Below, in pieces: positions 16,542 through 25,167 of a stretch of DNA of 64,000 bases; the stretch's first letter is position 1; every line of letters begins with the position of its first letter. The stretch is taken from assembly GCF_027270315.1 (NCBI RefSeq), contig NZ_CP114413.1, positions 5,146,001-5,210,000 on the forward strand, given 5' to 3'. The notes under the pieces are model-generated. The model did no database searches. It worked only from the letters and a program-made list of their open reading frames with translations, and was not told the origin of the DNA. The stretch comes from Streptomyces cinnabarinus (GTDB lineage Bacteria; Actinomycetota; Actinomycetes; Streptomycetales; Streptomycetaceae). Made by a program: the position numbers and the translations under genes.

Positions 16542-17328
16542 ACGGCGGCTCCCAGTCCAGCCGTACCAGAGAACCCTCCGCGAGTTCGGCGGCGACCGTC
16601 ACCTCGGGCAGCAACGCGATCCCGAGACCGGCCGCCGCCGCCCGTTTGGTCGCCTCGATGGTCCCGAACTCCATGAACTCCACGGACGAAGAGACCGACT
16701 TGAGTTCCCGCTCGAACAAGTCCCGGTACGCGCAGCCCGGTTCGGTGGCGAGCAAAGGGTGCCGCAGGAGGTCGGCCGTGGACGTGACGTCCCTGTCCGC
16801 GTCCCGCCCCGCCACCAGCGCCAGCGGCTCCACCGCCAGCACCTCGCTCTCCAGGCCCGGATGCGCCGTCTCCTCCTCCATCAGGAAGCCGAGGTCGTAC
16901 GTCCCCCGCCGCAGCGCCTGCCGGGTCTCGTCGCCGATGGTGGTGCGCAGCGCGAGCCGCACCTTCGGATAGCGATGGTGGAACAGCTCCAACAGTGGGG
17001 GCAGCCGGTAGGAGGTCAGGGACTCCATCGTGCCGACCACCAGCGAACCCGTCGGCTCCTCCGCCCCCGTGACCGCCGCCCGCGCCTCCTCGGCCAGCTC
17101 GATGAGCTGCCGCGCGTACGGCAGCAGCCGCTCACCGGCCTCCGTCAGCCGGATGTGCCCGCCGAGCCGGTCGAACAGCTCCGTGCCGAGCGAGGACTCC
17201 AGAGCCCGGATCTGACTGGTCACACTGGACTGCGCGTACGCCAGCTCGGCCGCCGCCCGGGTGAAGCTCAGGACGGTCGCGACCTTCTCGAAGGTGACGA
17301 GCAGCCGCAGCTCCATGTCAGGGTTCAT
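16438..17328 (-). CDS. LysR-family transcriptional regulator
   Basis: A 296-residue regulator. The N-terminal winged helix-turn-helix covers about residues 5-65 (TFEKVATVLSFTRAAAELAY, then SSVTSQIRALESSLG) and the C-terminal ligand-binding domain covers about residues 90-290. It would bind near its own promoter and a target gene in response to a small effector. It is convergent with the EamA transporter, overlapping its 3' end by 104 bases, and its start overlaps the upstream PLD_N-type gene by 11 bases. ATG 17328 has only a weak ribosome-binding site; ATG 17316 is possible. Confidence 0.9.
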   Translation of the reverse strand: MNPDMELRLLVTFEKVATVLSFTRAAAELAYAQSSVTSQIRALESSLGTELFDRLGGHIRLTEAGERLLPYARQLIELAEEARAAVTGAEEPTGSLVVGTMESLTSYRLPPLLELFHHRYPKVRLALRTTIGDETRQALRRGTYDLGFLMEEETAHPGLESEVLAVEPLALVAGRDADRDVTSTADLLRHPLLATEPGCAYRDLFERELKSVSSSVEFMEFGTIEATKRAAAAGLGIALLPEVTVAAELAEGSLVRLDWEPPFTLRTQLAWRAGKRLPAHARLFLEQARKLVVEQG

Positions 17329-17626
17329 CCCGCTTGTTCTTGTCCTCGTCGTCCAGCGACTTCAGGAACTCGGGGTTGTCGTCGGGCGCCACCCACCGCT
17401 GACCGCCCCGGCCGGTCCGCACCCCGGACCAGCCCTCCGCGGCCGGGCTCCGCTTCTTGCCCGCGATCAGCCAGGAGATGGAGCCGACGACGGGGAACAG
17501 CAGCACGAGGATCGCCCACAGCGGCTTCGGCATGTGCCGGATGTCCTCGTCCTTGGTGCTGATGCAGTCGATGAAGGCGTAGATGCTGAGGGCCAGCGGG
17601 ACGAGGAACATCAGCACCCGGAGCAT
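17318..17626 (-). CDS. PLD nuclease N-terminal-like membrane protein
   Basis: A 102-residue protein with two membrane helices (MLRVLMFLVPLALSIYAFID and PLWAILVLLFPVVGSISWLI) and a hydrophilic, charged C-terminus. This is the PLDc_N (cardiolipin synthase N-terminal-like) layout, a common small actinomycete membrane protein of unknown role. It is divergent from the menaquinone decarboxylase gene, with 87 bases between, and overlaps the downstream LysR gene, so they are probably co-transcribed. Confidence 0.75.
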   Translation of the reverse strand: MLRVLMFLVPLALSIYAFIDCISTKDEDIRHMPKPLWAILVLLFPVVGSISWLIAGKKRSPAAEGWSGVRTGRGGQRWVAPDDNPEFLKSLDDEDKNKRDEP

Positions 17627-17713
17627 GGGGCCCTCCAGCGGGATCGTGGTCGGGGCCGCGTACACAGCCCCCAGGTACAGGGCCAGGGTAGCCGCTCGGG
17701 GATACTTGACCCC

Positions 17714-19165
17714 ATGGCTTACGACGATCTTCGTTCCCTGCTCAGGGCACTGGAACGCGAAGGCGACCTCAAGCGCGTCAAGGCTGAGGTCGATCCGTAT
17801 CTGGAGGTCGGGGAGATCGTCGACCGGGTTCAGAAGGCGGGCGGCCCGGCACTGCTCTTCGAGAACGTGAAGGGCTCCTCGATGCCCCTCGCGATGAACG
17901 TCTTCGGCACCGACCGGCGGCTCCTGAAGGCGCTCGGCCTGAAGTCGTACGGCGAGATCAGCGAGAAGATCGGCGGGCTGCTCAAGCCGGAGCTGCCGCA
18001 CGGGTTCGTCGGGGTCCGGGAGGCCTTCGGCAAGCTCGGCGCGATGACCCACGTACCGCCGAAGAAGGTCAAGGACGCGCCGGTGCAGGAGGTGGTGCTG
18101 CACGGCGACGACGTCGACCTGGACCAGCTTCCGGCCCTGTTCACCTGGCCCAAGGACGGCGGCTCCTTCTTCAACCTGGGGCTCACCCACACCAAGGACC
18201 CGGAGTCCGGCGTCCGCAACCTCGGCCTGTACCGCCTCCAGCGCCACGACAAGCGCACCATCGGCATGCACTGGCAGATCCACAAGGACAGCCGCAACCA
18301 CTACCAGGTCGCGGCCCGGCGCGGCGAGCGCCTGCCGGTGGCCATCGCCTTCGGCTGCCCGCCCGCCGTCAGCTACGCCTCCACCGCCCCGCTCCCCGGT
18401 GACATCGACGAGTACCTGTTCGCCGGGTTCCTCGCGGGCAAGCGGATCGAGATGGTCGACTGCAAGACAGTCCCGCTCCAGGTCCCCGCGCAGGCGGAGG
18501 TCGTGATCGAGGGCTGGCTGGAGCCCGGCGAGATGCTGCCGGAGGGCCCCTTCGGCGACCACACCGGCTTCTACACCCCGCAGGAACCGTTCCCCGCGCT
18601 GAAGATCGACTGCGTGACGATGCGCAAGCGCCCGCTGCTCCAGTCGATCGTGGTGGGCAGGCCCCCCACGGAGGACGGCCCCCTCGGCCGCGCCACGGAG
18701 CGTTTCTTCCTGCCTCTGCTGAAGATCATCGTCCCGGACATCGTGGACTACCACCTGCCCGAGGCGGGCGGCTTCCACAACTGCGCGATCGTCTCGATCG
18801 ACAAGAAGTATCCGAAGCACGCGCAGAAGGTGATGCACGCGGTCTGGGGGGCACACATGATGTCCCTGACCAAGCTGATCGTGGTCGTCGACTCCGACTG
18901 CGATGTCCACGATCTGCACGAGGTGGCCTGGCGGGCCCTGGGCAACACGGACTACGCCCGTGACCTGTCGGTCGTCGAAGGCCCCGTCGACCATCTCGAC
19001 CACGCCTCCTACCAGCAGTTCTGGGGCGGCAAGGCGGGCATCGACGCGACAAAGAAGTGGCCCGAGGAGGGCTACACCCGCGACGGCGGCTGGCCGGACA
19101 TGGTGGAGCCGGACCCGGAGACGGCGGCGAAGGTGGACCGCCGCTGGAAGGAGTACGGCCTGTGA
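17714..19165 (+). CDS. mqnL: Menaquinone biosynthesis decarboxylase (UbiD family, MqnL)
   Basis: A 483-residue UbiD-type decarboxylase using prenylated FMN. Family segments include FENVKGSSMPLAMNVFGTDRR near residue 53, GMHWQIHKDSRNHY near residue 185 and GPFGDHTGFY near residue 278, holding the E/D/E-type active-site region. In the futalosine route it removes the carboxylate of the prenylated dihydroxynaphthoate intermediate. The assignment rests on its operon: mqnP follows with a GTGA overlap, then a UbiX-type flavin prenyltransferase that makes its cofactor. ATG 17714 gives the normal length. Confidence 0.92.
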   Translation: MAYDDLRSLLRALEREGDLKRVKAEVDPYLEVGEIVDRVQKAGGPALLFENVKGSSMPLAMNVFGTDRRLLKALGLKSYGEISEKIGGLLKPELPHGFVGVREAFGKLGAMTHVPPKKVKDAPVQEVVLHGDDVDLDQLPALFTWPKDGGSFFNLGLTHTKDPESGVRNLGLYRLQRHDKRTIGMHWQIHKDSRNHYQVAARRGERLPVAIAFGCPPAVSYASTAPLPGDIDEYLFAGFLAGKRIEMVDCKTVPLQVPAQAEVVIEGWLEPGEMLPEGPFGDHTGFYTPQEPFPALKIDCVTMRKRPLLQSIVVGRPPTEDGPLGRATERFFLPLLKIIVPDIVDYHLPEAGGFHNCAIVSIDKKYPKHAQKVMHAVWGAHMMSLTKLIVVVDSDCDVHDLHEVAWRALGNTDYARDLSVVEGPVDHLDHASYQQFWGGKAGIDATKKWPEEGYTRDGGWPDMVEPDPETAAKVDRRWKEYGL

Positions 19166-20064
19166 GCAGCGCGTCAGCAGCGCTCCCGCAACCGGGACGC
19201 ACGAAGGCATTCCTGCGCCTGGTGATGATCGAGCACTCGATCTTCGCGCTGCCCTTCGCCTACATCGCCGCGCTCACGGCGATGTTCCAGCTGGACAAGA
19301 ACATCCACTGGGGCCGGCTGCTGCTGGTGACGATCTGCATGGTGGGCCTGCGCACCTTCGCGATGGCGGTCAACCGGATCATCGACCGCGAGATCGACGC
19401 CCGGAACCCCCGCACGGCCCACCGTGAGCTGGTCACCGGCGCGATGTCGGTGAAGCACGCCTGGACCGGCGCCCTGATCGCGGTCGTGATCTTCCTGGGC
19501 TCGGCGGCGCTGCTGAACCCGCTCTGCCTGGCCCTCGCCCCGGTGGCCGTGATCCCGATGGTGGTCTACCCCTACGGCAAGCGGTTCACGAACTTCCCGC
19601 AGGCCATCCTGGGTCTGGCCCAGGCCATCGGCCCGATCGGCGGCTGGCTGGCGATCACCGGCGAGTGGTCCTGGGAGGCGGTCATCCTGGGCCTGGCGGT
19701 GGGCATCTGGATCGGCGGCTTCGATCTGATCTACGCCTGCCAGGACGTGGAGACGGACCGCGAGGTCGGTGTGCTGTCGGTCCCGGCCCGCTTCGGCATC
19801 CCGGCGTCGATCTGGGCGGCGCGGGCCTGTCACGTCCTCACGATGGCCCTGTTCATCTGGTACGCGGTGGCCACCGAAGCCGGCGCCTTCTTCTGGATCG
19901 GCCTGATGATCGTCGCGGGGGCCTTCGTATACGAGCACAACATCGTCCGCCCCCATGACCTCTCCCGCCTGAACAGGGCGTTCTTCAGCGTCAACGGCTT
20001 CATCGGCATCGCGCTCTTCGTGTGTGCCCTGCTGGACCTGCTGGTTCGGGGCCTGACCGTCTGA
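19162..20064 (+). CDS. mqnP: Menaquinone biosynthesis prenyltransferase MqnP (UbiA family)
   Basis: A 300-residue membrane enzyme of the UbiA superfamily. The two Asp-rich metal motifs are NRIIDREIDARN near residue 74 and DLIYACQDVETDRE near residue 190. It attaches the polyprenyl tail to the naphthoate ring in the futalosine menaquinone pathway. About eight or nine helices are visible. GTG 19162 overlaps the mqnL stop by GTGA, so the two are translationally coupled. It precedes mqnM by 28 bases. Confidence 0.93.
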   Translation: MSSASAALPQPGRTKAFLRLVMIEHSIFALPFAYIAALTAMFQLDKNIHWGRLLLVTICMVGLRTFAMAVNRIIDREIDARNPRTAHRELVTGAMSVKHAWTGALIAVVIFLGSAALLNPLCLALAPVAVIPMVVYPYGKRFTNFPQAILGLAQAIGPIGGWLAITGEWSWEAVILGLAVGIWIGGFDLIYACQDVETDREVGVLSVPARFGIPASIWAARACHVLTMALFIWYAVATEAGAFFWIGLMIVAGAFVYEHNIVRPHDLSRLNRAFFSVNGFIGIALFVCALLDLLVRGLTV

Positions 20065-20092
20065 CGGTTCACCACCCCGGTACGCTCAAGAT

Positions 20093-20764
20093 GTGAACGC
20101 AGGAGAAACGCAGCGCGTGCCTTGGATCGTGGGGGTGTCCGGAGCTTCCGGTACGCCGTATGCGGCCGCCGTGCTGCGGGCGCTGCTGGAGGCCGGGGAG
20201 AGCGTCGATCTCGTGGTCAGCCGGGCCTCGCGGCTCACGCTGCTGGACGAGACCGGAATCTCCTTCCGGGACGCGCACTGGGCGGACGACCTGCGCGAAT
20301 GGCTGTCCCGGGGCGCGGACGGGAAGCCCGGCGTCTTCGATGTGGACCTCGGCGGGGTCCGGCACTGGGGTGCCGGGGATCTCGCCGCCGGGCCCTCCTC
20401 CGGGTCGTATCCCTGCAAGGGCATGCTCATCGTGCCCGCCTCCACCGCCGCCGTCGCCGGAGTCGCCCTCGGGCTCTCCAAGGACCTGCTCCAGCGGGCC
20501 GCGAGCGTGACACTGAAAGAGGGACGGAAGCTGGTCGTCGCCGTACGGGAGACCCCCTTGAACGGCCAGACGCTGCGGCATCTCGTCACCCTCGACGACG
20601 CGGGCGCGATCGTCGTACCCGCCTCGCCCGCCTTCTACGCGGGCGCCACCCACATCCAGGACCTGGTGGACTTCGTCGCCGGACGCGTACTGGACGCGGC
20701 CGGCGTCGAGCACCGGCTCTACCGCCGCTGGAAGGGCGACCTCGGCGGCGCGCGCACGACCTGA
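20093..20764 (+). CDS. mqnM: UbiX-family flavin prenyltransferase (MqnM)
   Basis: A 223-residue soluble flavoprotein. The opening IVGVSGASGTPYAAAVLRAL holds the FMN-binding S-G-A-S-G, and PASPAFYAGATHIQDLVDFV near residue 180 is typical of UbiX. It prenylates FMN to make the cofactor for UbiD-type MqnL encoded two genes upstream. GTG 20093 keeps a short N-terminal extension seen in relatives; GTG 20117, with AGGAGA 10 bases upstream, is the alternative. It ends the mqnL-mqnP-mqnM block. Confidence 0.9.
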   Translation: MNAGETQRVPWIVGVSGASGTPYAAAVLRALLEAGESVDLVVSRASRLTLLDETGISFRDAHWADDLREWLSRGADGKPGVFDVDLGGVRHWGAGDLAAGPSSGSYPCKGMLIVPASTAAVAGVALGLSKDLLQRAASVTLKEGRKLVVAVRETPLNGQTLRHLVTLDDAGAIVVPASPAFYAGATHIQDLVDFVAGRVLDAAGVEHRLYRRWKGDLGGARTT

Positions 20765-20829
20765 GCATCACGCGGCACCAGCAGTACTCATGACTTCAGA
20801 ACTCTTTTCAGCGGAAGGCTTCGAATCGC

Positions 20830-21285
20830 ATGGACGCGGTGGACAGGCAGCTCATCCAGGCCCTGAGGGAGAACGGCCGGGCCTCCTACGCGGAGCTTGG
20901 GCGCCTCGTCGGCCTGTCGGGACCCAGTGTCACCGACCGCATCAACCGGCTGGAGGCGGCCGGTGTCATCACCGGCTACCGCGCCACCGTCGACTCGGCC
21001 TCCCTCGGCCTCGGCGTGACCGCCCTGATCGGCATCTCGCTCTCCGACGCCGCCGACCACGAGGACGTGGCGGCCCGGATGAAGGACCTCGGCGAGATCG
21101 AGGACTGCTGGTTCATCGCCGGTGACGACTCGTACATGCTCAAGGTGCGGGCGAACGACGTGGACGGCCTGGAGAAGATCATCCGCCGGCTGAGCGGCAC
21201 GAAGGGCGTCTCCCGGACCCGTACGACGATCGTGCTCTCCACGAAGTGGGAGAACCGGGTCGGGGAACTGCCCGAAGAGGTCTAG
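20830..21285 (+). CDS. Lrp/AsnC-family transcriptional regulator
   Basis: A 151-residue regulator with an N-terminal helix-turn-helix (LIQALRENGRASYAELGRLV, then GPSVTDRINRLEAAGVI) and a C-terminal RAM domain near residues 68-145 that binds amino acids or similar effectors and drives oligomerisation. It lies between mqnM and mqnE with short gaps (65 and 42 bases) on the same strand, so it is a natural candidate for a regulator of menaquinone synthesis; this is inference from position. GGAAGG is 11 bases before ATG. Confidence 0.9.
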   Translation: MDAVDRQLIQALRENGRASYAELGRLVGLSGPSVTDRINRLEAAGVITGYRATVDSASLGLGVTALIGISLSDAADHEDVAARMKDLGEIEDCWFIAGDDSYMLKVRANDVDGLEKIIRRLSGTKGVSRTRTTIVLSTKWENRVGELPEEV

Positions 21286-21327
21286 CCGTACGGTGGGGTG
21301 GTCGTGGTCGTGACGAAAGGTGTGGGC

Positions 21328-22491
21328 ATGGACGTCGGGCTCAAGCGCGAGCTGGAGGAGAAGGTCAGGGCCGGTGAACGGCTGACCCGCGAGGACGGCA
21401 TCGCGCTGTACGAGTCGGACGACCTGGCCTGGCTCGGCGGCCTCGCGCACGAGGTGCGGACGCGCAAGAACGGCGACGTCGTGCACTTCAACGTCAACCG
21501 CCACCTCAACATGACCAACGTCTGTACGGCGTCCTGCGCGTACTGCTCCTTCCAGCGCAAGCCGGGCGAGAAGGACGCGTACACGATGCGCATCGAGGAG
21601 GCCGTGAAGCTGGCCAAGTCGATGGAGGCGGAGAACCTCACGGAACTCCACATCGTCAACGGCCTGCACCCGAACCTGCCGTGGCGCTACTACCCGCGGT
21701 CGCTGCGCGAGCTGAAGGCGGCGCTGCCGAACGTCTCGCTGAAGGCGTTCACGGCGACGGAGATCCACCACTTCGAGACGATCTCCGGTCTGTCGGCGTC
21801 GGAGATCCTCGACGAGCTGATCGACGCGGGCCTCGAATCCCTTACCGGCGGCGGTGCGGAGATCTTCGACTGGGAGGTCCGCCAGCACATCGTGGACCAC
21901 CGCACGCACTGGGAGGACTGGTCCCGCATCCACCGCCTGGCGCACGAGAAGGGCCTCAAGACGCCCTCCACGATGCTCTACGGGCACATCGAGGAGCCGC
22001 GCCACCGCGTCGACCACGTCCTGCGCCTGCGCGAACTCCAGGACGAGACCAACGGCTTCCAGGTCTTCATCCCCCTGCGCTACCAGCACGACTTCGTCGA
22101 CATGAAGGACGGCAAGGTCCGCAACCGCCTCCAGGCGCGGACCCAGATGGCGACGGGCGCCGAGGCCCTGAAGACCTTCGCGGTCTCCCGCCTCCTGTTC
22201 GACAACGTCCCGCACGTGAAGGTCTTCTGGGTCATGCACGGCGTCCAGACCGCCCAGCTGGCCCTCCAGCACGGCGCCGACGACATGGACGGCTCGGTCG
22301 TCGAGTACAAGATCACCCACGACGCCGACAACTACGGCACCCCCAACAAACTCACCCGCGAAGACCTCCTGGACCTGATCCGCGACGCGGGCTTCCGCCC
22401 GGTGGAACGGAACACGCGGTACGAGATCATCCGCGAGTACGAGGGCCACGACCCGGCACGCAGGGAATCCCCCCAGCCGATGCGACTGTGA
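21328..22491 (+). CDS. mqnE: Aminofutalosine synthase MqnE (radical SAM)
   Basis: A 387-residue radical SAM enzyme with C-T-A-S-C-A-Y-C (CxxxCxxC, the 4Fe-4S cluster) near residue 68, followed by FQRKPGEKDAYTM. It joins the chorismate-derived enolpyruvyl benzoate to adenosine from SAM, forming aminofutalosine, the first committed nucleoside intermediate. ATG 21328 was preferred over GTG 21298 because AAAGGTG precedes it and the family starts here. Its substrate comes from MqnA, encoded at 35002 in this window. Confidence 0.95.
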   Translation: MDVGLKRELEEKVRAGERLTREDGIALYESDDLAWLGGLAHEVRTRKNGDVVHFNVNRHLNMTNVCTASCAYCSFQRKPGEKDAYTMRIEEAVKLAKSMEAENLTELHIVNGLHPNLPWRYYPRSLRELKAALPNVSLKAFTATEIHHFETISGLSASEILDELIDAGLESLTGGGAEIFDWEVRQHIVDHRTHWEDWSRIHRLAHEKGLKTPSTMLYGHIEEPRHRVDHVLRLRELQDETNGFQVFIPLRYQHDFVDMKDGKVRNRLQARTQMATGAEALKTFAVSRLLFDNVPHVKVFWVMHGVQTAQLALQHGADDMDGSVVEYKITHDADNYGTPNKLTREDLLDLIRDAGFRPVERNTRYEIIREYEGHDPARRESPQPMRL

Positions 22492-22501
22492 GCGGGTAGG
22501 C

Positions 22502-22540
22502 GGGTGGGGGCGCGGGGAACTGCGCGACCAGCCCCCACCC
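22502..22540. repeat. Streptomyces interspersed intergenic hairpin repeat
   Basis: GGGTGGGGGC at 22502-22511 pairs with GCCCCCACCC at 22531-22540 around a core containing GCGGGGAACTGCGCGACCA. I recognise this core as a highly repeated intergenic element of Streptomyces genomes. It lies just after mqnE and probably acts as a terminator or is a mobile palindromic element. Confidence 0.75.
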
Positions 22541-22581
22541 ACCCGCACCCACCGTTCATCCGTAATGGCTACCATGCAATC

Positions 22582-23106
22582 GTGGCCCTTACATTCACAC
22601 TCGACCCCGCCATAGACCCCACCCTCCGCGACGGCGTCCTGGACCTGTGGACCGACGTCTCCAACGCCGGCGGCTCCGTAGGCTTCGTACCCCCGGTCAC
22701 GCGGGACGCGATCCGCCCCGAACTGGTGAAACACTTCGTGGCGATGGCCGAGGGCAGGACCAGACTCCTCGTCGGACACGACACCGACGGCCACGTCGCC
22801 GCCACCGCGTTCCTCACCTTCAACACGCACCGGCTCATGCGGCACTGGGTCTGGCTGTACACGGTGATGGTGCACCCGAGCCACCAGGGCAAGGGATACG
22901 GCCGCGACCTCCTGGACGCCGCCGCCCAGGCCGCCCGCACCTTCGACGGCATAGCCGCGATACGCCTCACCTGCCGCGGCGGCATGGGCCTGGAGCGCTT
23001 CTACGGCTCCTGCGGCTACAAGGAGGTCGGCCGGATACCGGACGCCATCCGCGTCGCCCCGGACGACCACCGCGACGACGTGATCATGCTGCTGCCGCTC
23101 CACTGA
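22582..23106 (+). CDS. GNAT-family N-acetyltransferase
   Basis: A 174-residue GNAT-fold protein. The acetyl-CoA binding motif A is visible near residues 96-115: VMVHPSHQGKGYGRDLLDA (Q/R-x-x-G-x-G). RLTCRGGMGLERFYGSCGY near residue 133 is the usual strand 5 / helix region. It would acetylate an amine of an unidentified substrate. GTG 22582 was preferred; the open frame continues upstream through the intergenic repeat but carries no convincing start. Confidence 0.85.
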   Translation: MALTFTLDPAIDPTLRDGVLDLWTDVSNAGGSVGFVPPVTRDAIRPELVKHFVAMAEGRTRLLVGHDTDGHVAATAFLTFNTHRLMRHWVWLYTVMVHPSHQGKGYGRDLLDAAAQAARTFDGIAAIRLTCRGGMGLERFYGSCGYKEVGRIPDAIRVAPDDHRDDVIMLLPLH

Positions 23107-23182
23107 GCCCCGCCCCCAAGATCGTGCCGTGGGCATGCTTCACTGGATGCCGCCCCTTTTGGAATCGGAAGACTGGATTGAG

Positions 23183-23482
23183 ATGCTCCGCTACACGCTG
23201 ATGCGCCTCGGGATCTTCGCGGGCTGCCTCGTGGTCGTCTGGGGCCTCGTCTACTCCGGTGTCATGCCGCGTGGGCTCGGCGACTCCAACGGCATGTGGG
23301 TCATCCTGCTCGCCCTGCTGATCTCCGCCCCGATCAGCTTCGTCGTCCTGCGCAAGGAACGCGACCGCGCCTCCGTCCAGATCGTCGAGCGCGTCGACCG
23401 GGTCAAGGCCAACCTGGAGGCGAACCGCTCCCAGGAGGACGTGGCCGACGACTCCGCCCGGGCCCAGGGACAGACGTCCTAG
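23183..23482 (+). CDS. DUF4229 small membrane protein
   Basis: A 99-residue protein with two membrane helices (RLGIFAGCLVVVWGLVYSGV and WVILLALLISAPISFVVL) and a charged C-terminus ending in Gln, Ser and Asp. This is the DUF4229 layout, a small actinobacterial membrane protein of unknown function often found in this neighbourhood of Streptomyces chromosomes. ATG 23183 was chosen; an upstream GTG (23129) would add 18 implausible residues. Confidence 0.7.
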   Translation: MLRYTLMRLGIFAGCLVVVWGLVYSGVMPRGLGDSNGMWVILLALLISAPISFVVLRKERDRASVQIVERVDRVKANLEANRSQEDVADDSARAQGQTS

Positions 23483-23492
23483 TCTTGCCCCC

Positions 23493-24137
23493 ATGGGTGC
23501 AGTCAAGACCAAGCGGATGCCTCGGGCGGTCCGTGAGCAGCAGATGCTGGATGCCGCCGTGCGGACCTTCGGGCGGCGTGGGTACATGGCCGCCTCGATG
23601 GACGAGATCGCCGAACTCGCCGGTGTCTCCAAGCCGTTGGTCTATCTGTACCTGAACTCCAAGGAAGACCTCTTCACCGCCTGCATCCGCCGCGAGGCGC
23701 ACGCGCTCACCGCCGCCGTGCGCTCCGGAGTGCAGCCGGACGCGCCCGCCGACCGCCAACTCTGGGACGGTCTGCGGGCGTTCTTCACGCACACCGCGCA
23801 ACACCCGGACGGCTGGTCGGTACTGCACCTCCAGGCGCGCACCCACGGCGATGTGTTCGCCGCCGAGGTGACCGCGATGCGCGAGGAGATCGTCGCGTTC
23901 GTCACCCAGCTGATCCTCGCCGCCGCCCGCGCCGCCCACCGCGACCCCGACCTCCCCGAGCACGAGATCGCCGGGCTCGCCGAGGCCCTCGTCGGCGCCG
24001 CCGAGTCGCTCGCCGGCTGGGCCAACGCCACCCCGGGCGTCACCGCTCGCCAGGCCGCCGCGACCCTGATGAACTTCGCCTGGGCGGGCCTGGGCAATCT
24101 GATGGACGGCCGGCCCTGGGTGCCGCCGGTCAGCTGA
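23493..24137 (+). CDS. TetR-family transcriptional regulator
   Basis: A 214-residue regulator with an N-terminal helix-turn-helix near residues 8-55 (AVREQQMLDAAVRTFGRRGY, then SMDEIAELAGVSKPLVYLYL) and a helical ligand-binding C-terminus. It converges on a hotdog-fold gene whose promoter region, shared with an acyl-CoA ligase, holds a perfect palindrome (24950-24965). That makes it a likely fatty-acyl responsive repressor of both. The two stops overlap by 8 bases. Confidence 0.9.
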   Translation: MGAVKTKRMPRAVREQQMLDAAVRTFGRRGYMAASMDEIAELAGVSKPLVYLYLNSKEDLFTACIRREAHALTAAVRSGVQPDAPADRQLWDGLRAFFTHTAQHPDGWSVLHLQARTHGDVFAAEVTAMREEIVAFVTQLILAAARAAHRDPDLPEHEIAGLAEALVGAAESLAGWANATPGVTARQAAATLMNFAWAGLGNLMDGRPWVPPVS

Positions 24138-24921
24138 CCGTGCCCGTGAGGTGTACGCGGCCGTCCTCCCCGCGCAGTTCGAACCGCCCCGGCTCCGCCC
24201 GGTAGGTCACCGCCCCGGGGAGCAGCACCGGCGCCCGGAACTCCGCCCTGACCCGCGCCGCCGGAGGCACCCCGTACGCCGCCAGCGAGCGGGCCGCCGT
24301 CCACATGCCGTGGGCGATGGCGCGCCGGAAGCCGAACGGGCGGGCGGTGAGCGGGTGGAGGTGGATGGGGTTGCGGTCCCCGGACACGGCGGCGTACCGC
24401 CGCCCCACATCCCCGCCGAGCCGCCACTCGGCGACGACGGGCAGCGGCGCAGGGGGCCGCTCCCGCCTGGGCCCGGCGGCCTGTGTGTCCGTCCGGTCCG
24501 TCCGGTGCCGTGCGAGATACGTGCTGCGCGACTCCCATACGGCCTTCCCGTCGGCCCTGAGCTCGGTCACCAGCCCCGCCTCCGTCCCTCGTCGGTGCGG
24601 TGCCAACCCGGCGACGCGCACGGAGAGTTCGTAGGAGCGGCCGGTCGCCGGCAGCGGCTCGTACCCGGTGATCTCGATCGAGGTGTGGACCAGGCCCAGT
24701 AGCGGGAGCGGGAAGGACCGCCGGCTCATCAGGCGCAGTGCGAGCGGGAAGCCCAGGACGTGCGGATACGTCAGTGGCAGCGCGTCCTCTCCGGTCGGGA
24801 ATCCGCACACTCGCTCGTACGCGGCGAGCCGGGTCAGGTCGACCCGGAGGCGGGGGAGGACCAACGGCGTGCGAGGGAAGTCCGCGTCGTGGCGGGGCCG
24901 TTTGAAGGTCAGAACCGTCAT
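24130..24921 (-). CDS. MaoC-like double-hotdog hydratase
   Basis: A 263-residue protein with the double-hotdog layout of MaoC/enoyl-CoA hydratase-like proteins. The C-terminal half holds YAAVSGDRNPIHLHPLTARP, FGFRRAIAHGMWTAAR, the usual (R)-hydratase motif around D/H. Such enzymes hydrate trans-2-enoyl-CoA in fatty acid beta-oxidation or fatty-acid-like acyl metabolism. It is divergent from the acyl-CoA ligase gene, with 246 bases between, and converges on the TetR gene. The substrate chain length is not known. Confidence 0.85.
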   Translation of the reverse strand: MTVLTFKRPRHDADFPRTPLVLPRLRVDLTRLAAYERVCGFPTGEDALPLTYPHVLGFPLALRLMSRRSFPLPLLGLVHTSIEITGYEPLPATGRSYELSVRVAGLAPHRRGTEAGLVTELRADGKAVWESRSTYLARHRTDRTDTQAAGPRRERPPAPLPVVAEWRLGGDVGRRYAAVSGDRNPIHLHPLTARPFGFRRAIAHGMWTAARSLAAYGVPPAARVRAEFRAPVLLPGAVTYRAEPGRFELRGEDGRVHLTGTVS

Positions 24922-24949
24922 GAGGGGCGTCTCCCTACTCCTCCAGTTG

Positions 24950-24979
24950 CTTACTCCGGAGTAAGGTTACCGTAGGTAA
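24950..24979. promoter_or_regulatory. Palindromic operator pair in the hydratase/ligase promoter region
   Basis: CTTACTCCGGAGTAAG at 24950-24965 is a perfect 16-base palindrome. It is followed at once by TTACC-GTA-GGTAA at 24967-24979. Both share the TTAC half-site. They sit between the divergent hotdog and ligase genes, near the TetR gene, and are the best candidates for its binding site. Confidence 0.6.
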
Positions 24980-25167
24980 TGCACCCTGTACTGCACGAAC
25001 CTGAGTGACCCTCACGTAATCCCCGAGGTTGCACAGCCCCGCCCCCGAGCCCTCCCGGAAAGCGCACAGCCTCCACACGTCAGCCCCGTACGATCCCCTA
25101 CCTGACCGGCGGTAACCCCTTTCCGCACGTGGGGAGCCGTCCGTGAACGCCGTGCCAGGAGCCGCCC

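Noticed and set aside
22504..22581. N-terminal extension of the GNAT gene
   Set aside because: It would translate the intergenic repeat and is Pro/His-rich.
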